Source of the DNA: Macrocystis pyrifera
Taxonomy: Eukaryota > Sar > Phaeophyceae > Laminariales > Laminariaceae
Reading direction: 5' to 3'
DNA length: 64,000 nucleotides
NCBI GenBank assembly: GCA_031763025.1
Contig: JASSKH010000029.1
Span: forward strand, 4,499,862 to 4,563,861
Made by a program: the position numbers and the translations under genes
In this document: one piece after another, positions 38,301 to 44,540 of the stretch
How positions within the stretch are numbered: the first letter of the stretch is position 1
Layout: every line of letters begins with the position of its first letter
The notes under the pieces: model-generated
Told to the model about the DNA's origin: nothing
Databases searched by the model: none
The model's input: the letters and a program-made list of their open reading frames with translations, nothing else

Positions 38301-40308
38301 TTGGCGGAGCTGGTGGTGGTGGGGGGGTGGCGGCTATCGAAGCTCCGGCGGCGGGAGTGGCTTGAGCAGCGGGCACGCTAGCCCTTCCCTCTCGTCGCAA
38401 AATCTGCATGTTGTCGATCCGGGACACCACGGGGGCAGTGGCGGTGGCAGCAGTGCCCCAAGCTCTTACCAGCGCGAATCCTTCTCCGCGATGGGAGGAG
38501 AACTGGCGTCCTCGCTTAACGACGCGGGTGGTGGGATCGGCCTGGTTAGCGAGGTTGGCTTTGCCGGGAACCGTGATGCCTCCTCTTCAGCCTCCGGTCG
38601 AGGAAACGCGTCCCCTCTCCATGGTAGCATGGGCACGCACACCGTCTCCGACGGACGAGCTTCCCTGGGAAACAGCAACAGCCCCCTCATGGCCGGCCTG
38701 ACGTTCTCGCTCGACCTCGCCGGGTACACGGGGAGCAGCCTTAGCGGCGGTGCCAGTAACAGGGGGGCGGGGGGCGGAGGGTATCGGGGGGTTGCAGGAA
38801 GCGAGGGCGCTCTTAGCGCCCACGGCAGCGCCATAAACAGCCCCACCTTATTCGGGTTCGAGATGGACGCCGCCGGCAAGACTCGGAAAGCAATTCACGG
38901 TGGCGGTAGCAGCAGTGGTACTGGCATCGGTGCCAGCGGTGGCGGCGGCGGTCTCCCCAGCAGCGGCTCGGGGCGCCTAGCGGGCCTTCACGGTGGAGGC
39001 GGATTGGGAGGGGGGGGCGGGAGCGTCGGCGGAATGTCGGCCTCTTCTCCTTCCTCGCCCCTCAGCGTTACCGGGTTCGGCACCGAAGCATCGTCGTCTC
39101 TGCCACGGCAGCTGGACATCGGGCCGTCTCTCGTCGGGAGCATGGGTCCTCCCCCGCCCCGTGTGGACACAAGCATATTTGCGTTCGGCAGGAGCGGTGG
39201 CGGTGTCGCGTCCGTAGACGAGGTGAGAAGAGGATACGAAAGAGGCCGGAGGGCCGCCCGGGTGGATGGGTAGGGGGGAAAGCGTGGTTGGTCTTGGTGG
39301 ACATTTTCGAGAGAAGCACGCCGTTCGAATCTTTGTTGGATGGTTTTGGCAAAACTTCGTCTAGACTAGCCCCCGTTGTGGGAAGCGGGTAAAATCCGTA
39401 TCCGCGAGGGGAAAACTTAAATTTCTTGAAGTGTACGGCGTCCGCATCTGGCTCAGTACGCCTACGCCTTGGCCTCCGTAAAATCAGAGGCCATGACATG
39501 AGTCAACAGTGTTTGTTTGCATGTATACATCGCTCTTTCCACGGCGTTGCTTTAAAGAGCACGGAATCACCTCATGATGACGGAGGTAACGGAGTTGTAG
39601 CGCGTTCCTAGTTTGAAAGGTGTCCAGTCATTTCCCTTGTAGACGCGTACAGCGCAACACTGCCTCCTCCCTTCATGTTTTATTTTTATTGTTTTCATCA
39701 ATCCTAAATACATCTCGCCTTTTGGTTGTTCCAAAAAATACCTGTGTGGATCTATACGACGTCAAAATATTCAAACGTGGAATACACGTCGTTTTTCGTT
39801 CTGATTTGTCATGTTTTTTTTTTCCCGTTTTTCTTGCCGGTTGTTTTTACGCGTATTTTCCTCTCGTGTTTCGGCTTTGATTCAGCTTCAACACTCTTTT
39901 TTTCTCGATTCACACCGCACTCTCTGTTTCTTTCGGCCTCTCATCCACACATATATTTTCGTGTCTGATATTTTGGGTTTGCGGCAGATCTCTGGTCGTT
40001 CCCACAGTCGCGGTGCGTCCTCCACGCCCGTTGGAAGAGACCCCGCGAAGGCCCACCCAGGCACCATAGGCAGCAGCCGCAACAACAGCGTCCACAGCAG
40101 CCCCGTTCTCTTGGCTACGAGTAGTGACAGGACGGGGGCCGATGGCGTCACGGCGCTGTTTCCGTCCCTTGACCTTGGGGGAGATGTTGGCAGCGGAGGG
40201 GGTGGCGGAGGCGGTGGGGGCGGGGAACGAGAGGAAGGAGGAGCGGCCGGTGGAGCCGGAGGGGCTCCCGGTCCCAGCGGACTGGGGGAGTTCTTGGGTG
40301 TGTACTAA
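6239..40308 (+). CDS. Eight-exon gene for a low-complexity protein with two VQELK-type motifs
   Basis: Eight exons join in consistent phase: 6239-6623, 29624-30219, 31347-31780, 33157-34113, 35044-35830, 37185-37394, 38034-39222 and 39988-40308, with the TAA stop at 40306. Every intron is GT-AG. Introns are phase 1, 0, 2, 0, 0, 0, 0, and phases close only if one base is restored in exon 4, two in exon 7, and one removed (or two restored) in exon 5. The product is about 1,620 residues, mostly Ser/Gly/Pro with polyQ, polyG and a His/Gln-rich block. Two similar helical-looking motifs stand out: GISVQELKQMTALRMA (exon 1) and GLTVQELKELTKMRLA (exon 2/3 junction). Basic-directed phosphosite-like motifs (RRHS, RRRQS, RANS) suggest a regulated scaffold. 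I recall VQELK-like motifs in stramenopile proteins but cannot confirm a family or function. Linking exon 1 to the rest across 23 kb is the least certain step. Confidence 0.6.
6455..6493 (+). repeat. (CAG)13 microsatellite coding polyQ
   Basis: Thirteen uninterrupted CAG triplets lie in the coding frame of exon 1. Pure CAG coding tracts are usually length-variable. A CTG tract of the same size follows at 6921, in the first intron. Confidence 0.95.
6921..6962 (+). repeat. (CTG)n tract, complementary to exon 1 CAG tract
   Basis: About fourteen CTG units lie 430 bases downstream of the (CAG)13 in exon 1. In a transcript the two tracts would be perfectly complementary. Confidence 0.9.
7601..7679. 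mobile_element. MITE-4 copy (palindromic, about 80 bp)
   Basis: The left end reads TTAGAACTGCCGTCCCGTTT and the right end is roughly its inverse, ACGGGACTGCAGCCCTAA. The same palindromic ends recur at 12103, 13236, 19336 and 21133. It is non-coding. Confidence 0.6.
8037..8911. mobile_element. CGGGT-repeat element with 13-bp terminal inverted repeats
   Basis: GGCTGTTCGCGGG at 8037-8049 is matched exactly in inverse at 8899-8911. Between them lie degenerate tandem CGGGT pentamers, often followed by TTTCAAA-like or TCACGGGT phrases, around a non-repetitive centre (8270-8560). The repeats are on the + strand on both sides until about 8850, where the complement begins. A small related palindrome lies at 14275-14405. 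It encodes nothing I recognise. Confidence 0.55.
9095..9103. repeat. TACCAGGTA word (possible TA-CCWGG-TA scar)
   Basis: This is one of 18 exact copies of TACCAGGTA or its complement TACCTGGTA in the window. The set is given under findings. Confidence 0.4.
9495..9518 (+). repeat. C24 homopolymer before R repeat copy 1
   Basis: A pure C-run is followed by TATTATATA and then the start of the R repeat. C-rich sequence also sits just upstream of the other two long R copies (34428-34440 on +, 30898-30910 on -), so it may be part of the element or of its preferred target. Confidence 0.85.
9536..10041 (+). mobile_element. R repeat copy 1 (SINE-like, about 500 bp, poly-C end)
   Basis: It runs from GGTTGGGTTGGCGTCGGTTG to the tail GATAATGAGTACACCACCCC. 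Close copies lie at 34465-34960 (+) and 30377-30883 (-), with a fragment near 43813 (-). All share internal blocks such as GTGAGCTAGACA, GTTGTAGGGATGCGAGGGT-like and GCCATGCATGA. It includes an internal T-run of about 23. No protein is encoded. I could not find convincing pol III A and B boxes, so SINE is a working label. Confidence 0.6.
10052..11011 (+). pseudogene. 5'-truncated non-LTR retrotransposon, C-terminal end with poly(C) tail
   Basis: The fragment encodes the part of a LINE polyprotein downstream of the reverse-transcriptase core. It begins LEYAGEAWEGN and continues ALRAELGMRPLKTNRD, then, after a stop at 10468, another at 10576 and a frame change, KLRFRVGDLELPERRKRYT, the Cys motif CPCGKAIE, EDRWWPQ and SRKGCVVNGQMTDASNK. 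It ends GAGTACGCT followed by a C-run. The 10-bp CTGCAGTGCC, preceded by C's, flanks it at 10042-10051 and 11012-11021 as a target-site duplication. Stops and frameshifts show it is dead. An in-frame ATTAAT insertion at 10158 looks like a transposon scar. Confidence 0.8.
10158..10165. repeat. TATTAATA scar inside the LINE ORF
   Basis: The scar adds Ile-Asn between STT and SNTALRAEL. Removing six bases gives STTSNTALRAEL, which fits the TSN-x-ALRAEL pattern I know from related LINE proteins. A TA site has thus become TA-TTAA-TA. Confidence 0.6.
11211..11382. mobile_element. MITE-2 copy (172 bp)
   Basis: The left end is GGTCCCTCTATAATGCCGG and the right end is CCGACACCATAGAGGGACT, which are imperfect inverted repeats. 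A second copy at 22765-22936 has exactly the same length, and a third at 25343-25622 carries a nested MITE-1. The right end abuts a TATTAATA word at 11383. Confidence 0.65.
11925..12028. mobile_element. MITE-1 copy
   Basis: It runs from TTACGGGAGACCATAGTAAA to TATGGTCCCCCGTA and is preceded by TA. It is a nearly full-length palindrome with an asymmetric AT-rich centre (CTATATATTTCCCTATT) that defines orientation. Confidence 0.8.
12103..12187. mobile_element. MITE-4 copy, diverged
   Basis: CAGGATCACCGTCCCGTCTT and, at the other end, ACGAGAGTGCAGCAGTCCTA match the inverted ends of the 21133 copy. It is diverged. Confidence 0.4.
12590..12790 (+). repeat. Polypyrimidine CCTT/CTTT tract
   Basis: About 200 bases of almost pure C/T on the + strand, built of TTCC and TTCG tetramers. 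Reading frames through it are artefacts of composition. A similar pyrimidine tract lies at about 20690-20960. Confidence 0.8.
13085..13188. mobile_element. MITE-1 copy (degenerate left end)
   Basis: The left end CCACGGGGTCCATAGTTAAT is mutated. The right end AACTATGGACCCCCGTAA is intact. The internal sequence is the same orientation as the 25480 copy. Confidence 0.75.
13236..13425. mobile_element. MITE-4 copy interrupted by MITE-1
   Basis: TTATAGAACTGTAGTCCCGC (13236) and AACGGGACTGCAGTCCTAA (right end) are the MITE-4 ends. The element is split by a full MITE-1 at 13286-13390. Without the insertion the two halves match the size of the intact copy at 21133. Confidence 0.65.
13286..13390. mobile_element. 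MITE-1 copy nested in MITE-4
   Basis: TTACGGGGGACCATAGTAGA to GGCCCTCCGTAA, 105 bp, inverse orientation relative to the 13085 copy. TA follows on the right; CA precedes on the left, so one side of the target duplication has mutated. Confidence 0.8.
14275..14405. repeat. Palindromic CGGGT-type element
   Basis: TCACGGGTCGGGTCGCATCG on the left is mirrored by CCCAACCCGTGA on the right, around a short centre with ACCCG units on the opposite strand. It shares vocabulary with the larger element at 8037-8911. Confidence 0.5.
14553..15044. mobile_element. MITE-3 copy (492 bp)
   Basis: Perfect 13-bp inverted ends, GTGTTGGATATCG at 14553-14565 and its inverse at 15032-15044, enclose a non-coding sequence rich in TATCGATACGAT. 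A partial copy sharing the GTATCTGCATA interior lies at about 28545-28712, and a solo end at 59983-59993. Confidence 0.6.
15045..17787. other. No supported gene
   Basis: Short overlapping frames only. It holds TATTAATA words at 15385 and 16886, TACCAGGTA at 15403, TACTGCTGTA at 16049 and a T-run at about 16789-16818. I see no domain. Confidence 0.5.
17788..17898. mobile_element. MITE-1 copy with expanded C-run at right end
   Basis: The left end TTACGGGGGACCATATTAAA is intact and preceded by TA. At the right end the CCCCC of the terminus has become a run of about 13 C, so homopolymer expansion occurred inside the element. Confidence 0.75.
17990..18162. mobile_element. Possible diverged MITE-2
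   Basis: The right part, GGCGATATAGAGGGACC, resembles the MITE-2 end, and GCCGGCACTG occurs inside. The left end is not clear, so this is weak. Confidence 0.3.
18261..18364. mobile_element. MITE-1 copy
   Basis: TTACGGGGGGCATAGTAAAT to TACTACGGCCCCCCGTAA, inverse orientation relative to the 17788 copy, preceded by TA. Confidence 0.8.
18979..19026 (+). repeat. C48 homopolymer
   Basis: An uninterrupted run of C. Similar long C- or G-runs recur across the window and some are poly(C) tails of retroelements. Confidence 0.9.
19208..19313. mobile_element. MITE-1 copy
   Basis: TTACGGGGGGGCCATAGTAA to TACTATGGTCCCCCGTTA. The last bases are mutated from GTAA to GTTA. Confidence 0.75.
19336..19420. 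mobile_element. MITE-4 copy, partial
   Basis: TTATGACTGCTGTGCCGTGT followed by GGGGACAAA and later CCGAAACGGGACTG match MITE-4 ends. The right terminus is diverged. Confidence 0.4.
19447..19557 (+). repeat. 56-bp tandem duplication
   Basis: Two copies starting GCGAGATACATTTCTAGG at 19447 and 19503, with few differences, ending CACGCG. A B-box-like GAGTTCGAATCTC lies just downstream on the opposite strand (about 19578-19590), but no tRNA folds there. Confidence 0.75.
20304..20370 (+). repeat. CTG / CTGGTG microsatellite
   Basis: About eleven CTG units pass into imperfect GCTGGT repeats. The frames on either strand are compositional. Confidence 0.9.
21133..21212. mobile_element. MITE-4 copy, best preserved (80 bp)
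   Basis: TTAGGACTACAGTCCCGTTT at the left and AACTGGACTGCAGTCCTAA at the right form an inverted pair of about 30 bp around a short AT-rich loop. This copy is the reference for the family. Confidence 0.65.
22765..22936. mobile_element. MITE-2 copy (172 bp)
   Basis: TGGTCCCCATCCAGTGCCGG at the left and CCGGCATTGTAGAGGGACCA at the right. It has the same length as the 11211 copy and the shared internal word GTGTGG, and TGGCGCATACCG near the right end. Confidence 0.65.
22937..24504. other. No supported gene; weak repeat pair
   Basis: Only short frames. A degenerate repeat occurs at about 22615-22735 and 23551-23625, sharing AAGGCACGTA, AGAAGGGACG and AACCTCCTAC in the same order. TATTAATA lies at 24205 and TACAGCAGTA at 23203. 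Confidence 0.45.
24505..24615. mobile_element. MITE-1 copy with internal 6-bp scar
   Basis: TTACGGGGGACCATCGTAAA to TATGGTCCTCCGTAA, flanked by TA. It is 111 bp rather than 105 because TTAATA has been added after a TA inside the right arm, giving TATTAATA at 24595. A second TATTAATA directly follows the right end at 24616. Confidence 0.85.
24595..24602. repeat. TATTAATA scar inside MITE-1
   Basis: Ten other copies read ACTATGG or a close variant here. This one reads ACTATTAATATGG. The six extra bases account for the whole length excess of the copy. Confidence 0.8.
25118..25190. mobile_element. MITE-1 fragment
   Basis: CTACGGGTGACCATATCGAC and then AAAACCTATATATTAGG resemble the left half of MITE-1. 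The right arm is missing or unrecognisable. Confidence 0.45.
25343..25622. mobile_element. MITE-2 copy interrupted by MITE-1
   Basis: TGGTCTCTCTGCAAAGCCGA at the left and TGGCGCATACCGGCACTA near the right match the 172-bp MITE-2. The span of 280 bp is close to 172 plus the nested 105-bp MITE-1 and its TA duplication. Confidence 0.65.
25480..25584. mobile_element. MITE-1 copy nested in MITE-2
   Basis: TTACGGGGGTACATAGTTAA to ACTATGGTCCCCCGTAA, 105 bp, flanked on both sides by TA. It is inserted at the TA that ends TACTGCTGTA. Confidence 0.9.
25623..27393. other. No supported gene
   Basis: Short overlapping frames without domains. Contains TATTAATA at 26717 and TACCAGGTA at 26843. Phrases such as GGACCCTTGTCTAATTCCAA near 26189 resemble 21693 and may be old MITE-4-like debris. 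Confidence 0.45.
27394..27861 (+). CDS. Doubtful open frame, 155 codons
   Basis: An open frame starting ATG GTG CTG, Gly/Ala/Pro-rich at first, then basic and Lys/Arg-rich. I recognise no domain. The DNA is unusual: a GC-rich inverted stretch at 27410-27475 and a perfect hairpin near 27677-27698 (GTGCGGC...GCCGCAC). The frame may merely reflect this composition, or a repeat. Confidence 0.15.
   Translation: MVLHVGRGGGGGGGAPAPGPDGRRRPFFLTYTYAYLYSKCVSFTRSFYPVVNMVPVGLECYASRKENGTKCQNVQKWQRADLFWRKTRLLFFFACGETEPHPPKKAALFFDLRRKKGTVHTRPAAPRLRLVAGKTGFTGKVRASATFHRLFYALF
28545..28712. mobile_element. MITE-3 partial copy
   Basis: It shares ATCGATACGATTTCGAT, GTATCTGCATA and the terminal CGATACCCAACAC with the 492-bp copy at 14553. 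One end seems lost. Confidence 0.45.
29510..29615 (+). repeat. 51-bp tandem duplication with T-runs at the exon 2 acceptor
   Basis: CAATTCTTTGTCGCCGATTG at 29510 recurs at 29561, each followed by a run of 20 or more T. The second T-run is the polypyrimidine tract just before the acceptor AG at 29622-29623. Confidence 0.85.
29624..30219 (+). CDS. Exon 2
   Basis: Starts in phase 1 after ACCCAAAG; the split Gly codon is followed by SDQQQQSRGSSPAREE. The body is Gly/Ser-rich with RPRRHSIVGSEL (a basic-directed Ser) and a Pro-rich segment (SPTPPPPPP). It ends HGLTVQELKELTK exactly at the GTGAGG donor, so the second VQELK motif continues in exon 3. The frame runs without a break. Confidence 0.75.
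30280..30362 (-). mobile_element. LINE 3' end with poly(C) tail, in intron 2
   Basis: On the minus strand this encodes RCVVIGQMTKASNK, matching the extreme C-terminus of the retrotransposon at 10052-11011, followed by GAGCACG and a C-run. It is a severely 5'-truncated insertion. Confidence 0.7.
30377..30883 (-). mobile_element. R repeat copy 3, in intron 2
   Basis: The complement starts GGTTGGGTTGGCGTCGGTTG and ends GAGTACACG plus a C-run, immediately followed in that orientation by the LINE 3' end. Internal blocks match copies 1 and 2 throughout. Confidence 0.65.
31347..31780 (+). CDS. Exon 3
   Basis: The acceptor AACGGCCAG is the first AG after a long pyrimidine-rich stretch (31205-31255). 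The exon opens MRLAREAFNIPVYSVLQ, completing the second VQELK motif. Then come polyGly, polySer, RGRASSPSP and a Gln/His stretch. I place the donor at GTGGGG (31781), phase 2, because it matches the phase of exon 4. Another donor nearby is possible because the 3' part is G-rich. Confidence 0.65.
31830..31934. mobile_element. MITE-1 copy in intron 3
   Basis: TTACGGGGGTCCGTAGTTAA to ACTATGGACCCCCGTAA, 105 bp, flanked by TA on both sides. It lies 50 bases into intron 3 of the large gene. Confidence 0.9.
31935..33156 (+). other. Remainder of intron 3
   Basis: No coding signal. Two related stretches (32125-32230 and 32330-32430) share GGGTCTCTACAACGG and AAGCGCATGGTATT, a degenerate local duplication of about 200 bp. 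Confidence 0.5.
33157..34113 (+). CDS. Exon 4 (one frame break)
   Basis: Phase 2 start completes an Arg codon and reads SPRPGDQFSPKLDG. It has Gly-rich runs, RRRQSDPWADLDDH (basic-directed Ser), HMDLYTSGG and a His/Gln-rich block near 33620-33700. After EMAWLQEIERRRREAG the frame must move by one base within 33995-34020, a G-run region, to reach REREQERMVVAQQSE and DRRQLLNEQ before the GTGAGA donor. The charged tail looks like a short coiled coil. Confidence 0.65.
34465..34960 (+). mobile_element. R repeat copy 2, in intron 4
   Basis: Starts GCTTGGGCTGGCGTCGGTTG, ends GATAATGAGTACAC plus a C-run reaching about 34977. The upstream leader contains TACCTGGTA at 34450 where copy 1 has only TA, consistent with a 7-base scar. 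Confidence 0.7.
35044..35830 (+). CDS. Exon 5 (one frame break)
   Basis: Begins QAYLRERMEGGRRIPGM after CCGTACCGCAG, which continues the charged tail of exon 4. The frame must change near 35135-35160, a C-rich region, to enter SRLHRANSESIVG and the rest: a tyrosine/phenylalanine patch (KYDFEFYDAQQ), polyGln, Ser/Gly-rich spacer and DGVRDDISFT at the GTGAGT donor, phase 0. Confidence 0.65.
35869..35955 (-). mobile_element. LINE 3' end with poly(C) tail, in intron 5
   Basis: On the minus strand, CATCTCGAAAGGGATGCGTG and TCAAACGACTGAGACAAACG match the 3' end of the retrotransposon at 10943-11000, followed by a run of 28 C. It lies 39 bases after the exon 5 donor. Confidence 0.65.
35956..37184 (+). 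other. Remainder of intron 5
   Basis: G/T-rich on the + strand with no coding signal. A C-run of about 27 (37137-37163) precedes the acceptor CCACGTAG. Confidence 0.55.
37185..37394 (+). CDS. Exon 6
   Basis: Exactly 70 codons, phase 0 at both ends: VAESVLVTPKNPGAA, a Pro/Gly/Ser stretch and QQQQHGYQQ at a GTGCGG donor. The acceptor is preceded by the long C-run. Confidence 0.65.
38034..39222 (+). CDS. Exon 7 (two frame breaks)
   Basis: Opens QSYALASRRAGESRG in frame with exon 6. Near 38248-38265 (CCCGGGG) and again near 38315-38330 (a run of G) a single base must be restored to pass from PIDLHHHHPSPTY to HMMDYQPESIMIGG and then to GGYRSSGGGSGLSS. The rest is uninterrupted: Ser/Gly-rich with TLFGFEMDAAGKTRKAIHG and a final DTSIFAFGRSGGG. 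The donor is GTGAGA after VDE. Confidence 0.65.
39988..40308 (+). CDS. Exon 8, terminal
   Basis: Acceptor GCGGCAG after a pyrimidine-rich stretch. Encodes ISGRSHSRGASSTPVGRD, a Ser-rich segment, LFPSLDLGGD, a Gly run and GPSGLGEFLGVY, then TAA. Phase 0 start agrees with exon 7. Confidence 0.7.
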   Translation: MSGRSHSRGASSTPVGRDPAKAHPGTIGSSRNNSVHSSPVLLATSSDRTGADGVTALFPSLDLGGDVGSGGGGGGGGGGEREEGGAAGGAGGAPGPSGLGEFLGVY

Positions 40309-41464
40309 GAGATGGATGCGGCTTGTGTGGGGAGGGAGGCGTGTGTGTTTCTTTCCGAGCGGACGACATTTCCTCTCGGGCAGTAGCGGTGTGTTTGTGT
40401 GAAAGTATAGGGGGTGGTTGGACGCTGCGGTGTGTCACCGCGTGGTGTGGAGTGGGCGTGTGTACTGACGAGATCTCCACGCGGCGTGGCTGCCTCACGT
40501 GGAGGAACATGCACGCGTGCACGTGGCGGACGCGCGCTTGCCCCATGGAGCCACTTTGGCGGGCGAGACCGTGCGTATTTTTGAGGTAGTAAGTTAGATA
40601 GGCTGAGGGTGATCGTGCGGCTCGAAATGATGCGGTGTATGATGTGTCCCCTCTGCATGCTAATCTGCGCCCCGGTTGTGGTTTTCTATGTTTCCTATTA
40701 GTCTCCCCGTCCAACGCCCCCCCCCCCCCCCCCCCCCTCCACCTCGCTCCTCCAGCTATGTGAGTGGGTGTTGCGGGAATTTGTCGTCGTCGTGCTCGTC
40801 GTCGTCGGTGTGTGCGCGTTCTCTCTGTCCGAGAGCATGCTTGTAAATTTGACTTGTTTCCTGTTTTTTTGTACCTGCTGCCACGGGCAGACAGACGGTT
40901 AGCGAGCGGTGCTCTTGTTCGTTTGGTGTTTTGTTTTGCTCGTGAGGAGCCGTACTGGCCCTGTTTGCCCGCCCCCTGACCTAGCTTGCTTTGGCTTGGT
41001 TAGCTCCTTCCTGCGTGCCTGTCATGTCTTGTCTTTTGTTAGACCTCGCGCCGGTGTCCTGTTTCGGTAGCCCGCGCTTTGAAGTGCGGGTGGGCGATTA
41101 TCGCGAGCGCAATTTAGAGATCGGTCGCCCTGCGCTCGACATTGGGACTTGGGGAGGGGGTGGGAGGCAGGTCATGAGGCTATCGTGTGGTTCGTGAGGA
41201 GTCCCGATAGTATTTAGCTCCTCTCGGTTTACCTGCAGCTTTTGCGTTGTGCCGAAGGACCGGCCGTTGTTGAGTTTTTTGTCCCTGTGTGTCCCTCCCC
41301 CCCTACCTCCAGGGTCGCTGCGGTATGTTGTGGATCCACGACGACCACAGGGAGAGGCGGGGGGGGGTACGTGTTGTAGACGAAGGAGAGCGAGATGGTG
41401 GTGAGGGAGAGGACAGGAGAAGAAGTGGGTGTAAAAAAAGTTGATGGTTGATTTTACGGTGCAG

Positions 41465-41512
<48 letters not shown>
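41465..41512 (+). repeat. C48 homopolymer
   Basis: An uninterrupted C-run. No retroelement end is recognisable next to it. Confidence 0.9.
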
Positions 41513-43812
41513 AGCCAACCCACCCCGTACAAGTCTTTCCTCCTTCGGTCTCGTTCGCGGCGATAAACCTTTTGTTGTTTGAACCGCCATGACCACCGCT
41601 GGCTATATACTGGCGCATTACTCAGGTGTGCACGCACGACCTTGAGTGCGGGTTTGCTCATTTCGCTACGGTCATCGGCGGTGTGAGTTGAGCGCTGTCG
41701 GCGCTCTGCCGTCGTCCGTGCGAGTAAAAAAGGGGTCGAGTAAAGGGTGCGGCGGGGCGGGACGAAAGGGATCCGAGAGCATGGAACATTTCGGAATTCG
41801 AGTATTTTATCGGTGCTATTGTCTAGTCCAATTCCGAGTGCGAAGGCGCATGGCTTTTTGACGTCGCCTCCGCCTCTCCCCGCTAAGTTCGGGCGCTTTA
41901 GCTCACTCTTATCGTGTTTTCTCTTTGGGTTTTGATGTTTCCTGTCTGTTGCTACCTCTGTGCTTGGTCTTGGTGTTTTGTCGTCGCGGCCTTTCGTTCA
42001 AGTAAGAGAGGGAGGCTTTTTTTGGGAGGGGGAAGGAAGGGATAGGCGTAAGGAAGGGATGCCGGGGGGTGAAAACAGAGCCCGGTATTCCGTATCTCGA
42101 TGCTTGAGTCCTCAAGAATACCTGTCTCTCTCGCGTGCGTTTTTTTTTTGCTGTTTGAGCCTCAAACGTCTACTACGAAAAGCCCAGCGGGTTTCGGCTG
42201 GAAAGAAAAATGTGAGTGAAGGAGATGCGAGCGTGTTTGCGTCATTCGGAGGTGTGGATTATGTCTCCCGCATCTGTGTTGTGGGAGGTTCTCCGAAGTC
42301 CATGATTTTGGGTTTCGCGGGCGGTGTCTCGCTTACAAGGCGTCCTGACCGGCGGGCACCCAACATGATGGCGAGAAGGCAACAGTTTGACTCTCGGTAT
42401 TGAGCTTGTTCACCCCCGCTGAGAACATAGGTGGTGGCGGTGGTGGTGGCGGTGGTGATGGTGTCGGTAGTGGTGGTGATGGTGTGTGTGTTTTTTTTTC
42501 TTTCCTTTCCTTGTTTTATCGCTCTCCCTGATTTGCAGGGGGGACATCGGGAGGGGAGCTAGGGTATCAAAAGGGATACGCGAGGCAGGGGCGATGGCAG
42601 GGGTCACTCACCGTCCCCGTCCTTGGGGCGCTATAAACCGTTTCAGGAGCGCTAAATCCGTAGTGTGGTGGGTATATTGTTATGGCTTCATTGACATCTT
42701 GCCTCTTTGCCACTCATGTGTGCCGGCATTTGTTATGGTCGGTCGTGCCGATAGCTCGGGTTGTCGTTGAGGGGTGGCAGGTATCGACCGACCTTGCGGC
42801 CAGGGAGGGTGTCTCTGTGCGTGGCTATTCCCGATCCGCCACGTACGTTTTCCGTCCGCCACCCCCATTCCCTGCCTGCCGCTATCCGCCGCCCCTCTTG
42901 ACCCTGTTGAGTCCGTAATTTCGGGAGTTGTTGTGGTGGTGTAGATGGCTGCGGAGCGGCTGCGGAATTCTTGGCCGAGTTTTTTTAGTGGTTCGAGTCG
43001 GCTTGTTTTGTGATCGGCGTCAAAAATGCGAAGCGGTGTCTATTTCTTGCTGAGGGTCTGCGGCGTTTCTTCGCCAGGTGCCGTGATGAGAGTGTCATCC
43101 GAGTTCGCCGGGTGGGGTGGGCCTTGTCTTTGCACCATCAAGAGAAGCGACGATAATCTTGGGGATTTAGGATGGTGTTTATAGATGCGCCCACCGGCAA
43201 TTATCGCTCCAGCAGCACATGCTCTATTTTCTTGCTGGCGTGCAATGACACCACGTGGTTGTCCGGTTGTCTCCCCCGCCCGGCACGAACGTCCCCTATG
43301 CGAATTTTAAGATGTCTCAGGCGTTGTTTGTCTCTATTCCTATCGCGCGTGGTCGCCGGTGTTGTACCCGGGTTTGGTGAGTTTCTTTCCGCGTAGCGCA
43401 AGATTGCTGCGCCAGGGAGATCTGGTTGGGGGAGTCTTGATGGAGGGGCAGGGGGAGATGAGGAGTGGGGGGGGAGTTGTACCCTTCAGTGTGGCGGGAT
43501 GTTTTGCCTCCTCTTGCGTCAATGCTTGACAATCATCGTGTCTGGATGTACTGAATTAGTTAAGAGCACGCGATGTCTGCTGGCCGGTGTTTAGTTGTCT
43601 CCATCCTTTTTGGGTGGAGTTTGGCCTTGTCTTTCAAGTAACGGGAATTAATAGGAGGGTGTGGGGGGGTCAACGGTCATTCGTTGAGTGCGGTGAGACG
43701 GGGCTGAATGCCACCAGGGGGCCTTGAAGTGTCTGTTTGTTTTGAAGCCTTCCGGTATCGGTGAAGGTGCTCATGGTGAAGGCGCGAGTGAAAGGGGACC
43801 GGGGTGGGTAGT

Positions 43813-43870
43813 CATTGTCATGCATGGCCGCAGTCGTATGCCCATAGACCTTCGCAGGAACTGGGCACGT
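43813..43870 (-). mobile_element. R repeat fragment
   Basis: TCATGCATGGCCGCAGTCGT and GGCACGTCGGGTT match the 3' part of the R repeat in reverse orientation; the rest is deleted or diverged. Confidence 0.5.
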
Positions 43871-44423
43871 CGGGTTTGCAGGGCGGGGGTGGGATTCAAG
43901 CGACAGAGGACTGGGGTGTGCTGGTGTCGTCGCGATCTGGCAGCTGGAATGCAAGGGTGACAACTGGCGATTTCAGCGCGGTTTTTATCGCTGTCTGGCT
44001 CTCCTCGTCTAGAAGGCCTGGCGGTGTCGACTCGCGTGCGTTGCGTAAGAGGGATGGGGTTGTGTTTGTCTCGTGTGTAGTAAAACTAAAAGTGGCGGCA
44101 AGCAGGGGAGGGGTCTGGGGCGTTATCAGCGCTGCATCGCCGGAGTGGCTGCATGTGACACGACCGAAAGCGAAGCGTTACTTACGTTGTGTTGTGATCG
44201 GGCGCGCTAGTGTGCGTACGCACTGTTGTTGTGGTTAATAGCACTGCTAATGTACTGCCCGCCTCGCTCCAAGTTGAGGAGAAGGAAGAGAGGGAGGGAG
44301 AGACAGGCGAAGTGTATTTTGTTGTTGTTTTCGATGTATCCTAAGGCATGCTGTGACCAGCAGAGGAGTGGTTGATGTCCTATGACTAGAGTCCCCCCCC
44401 CTCCTCTCTCTTTTCCCCCTTTT

Positions 44424-44540
<117 letters not shown>

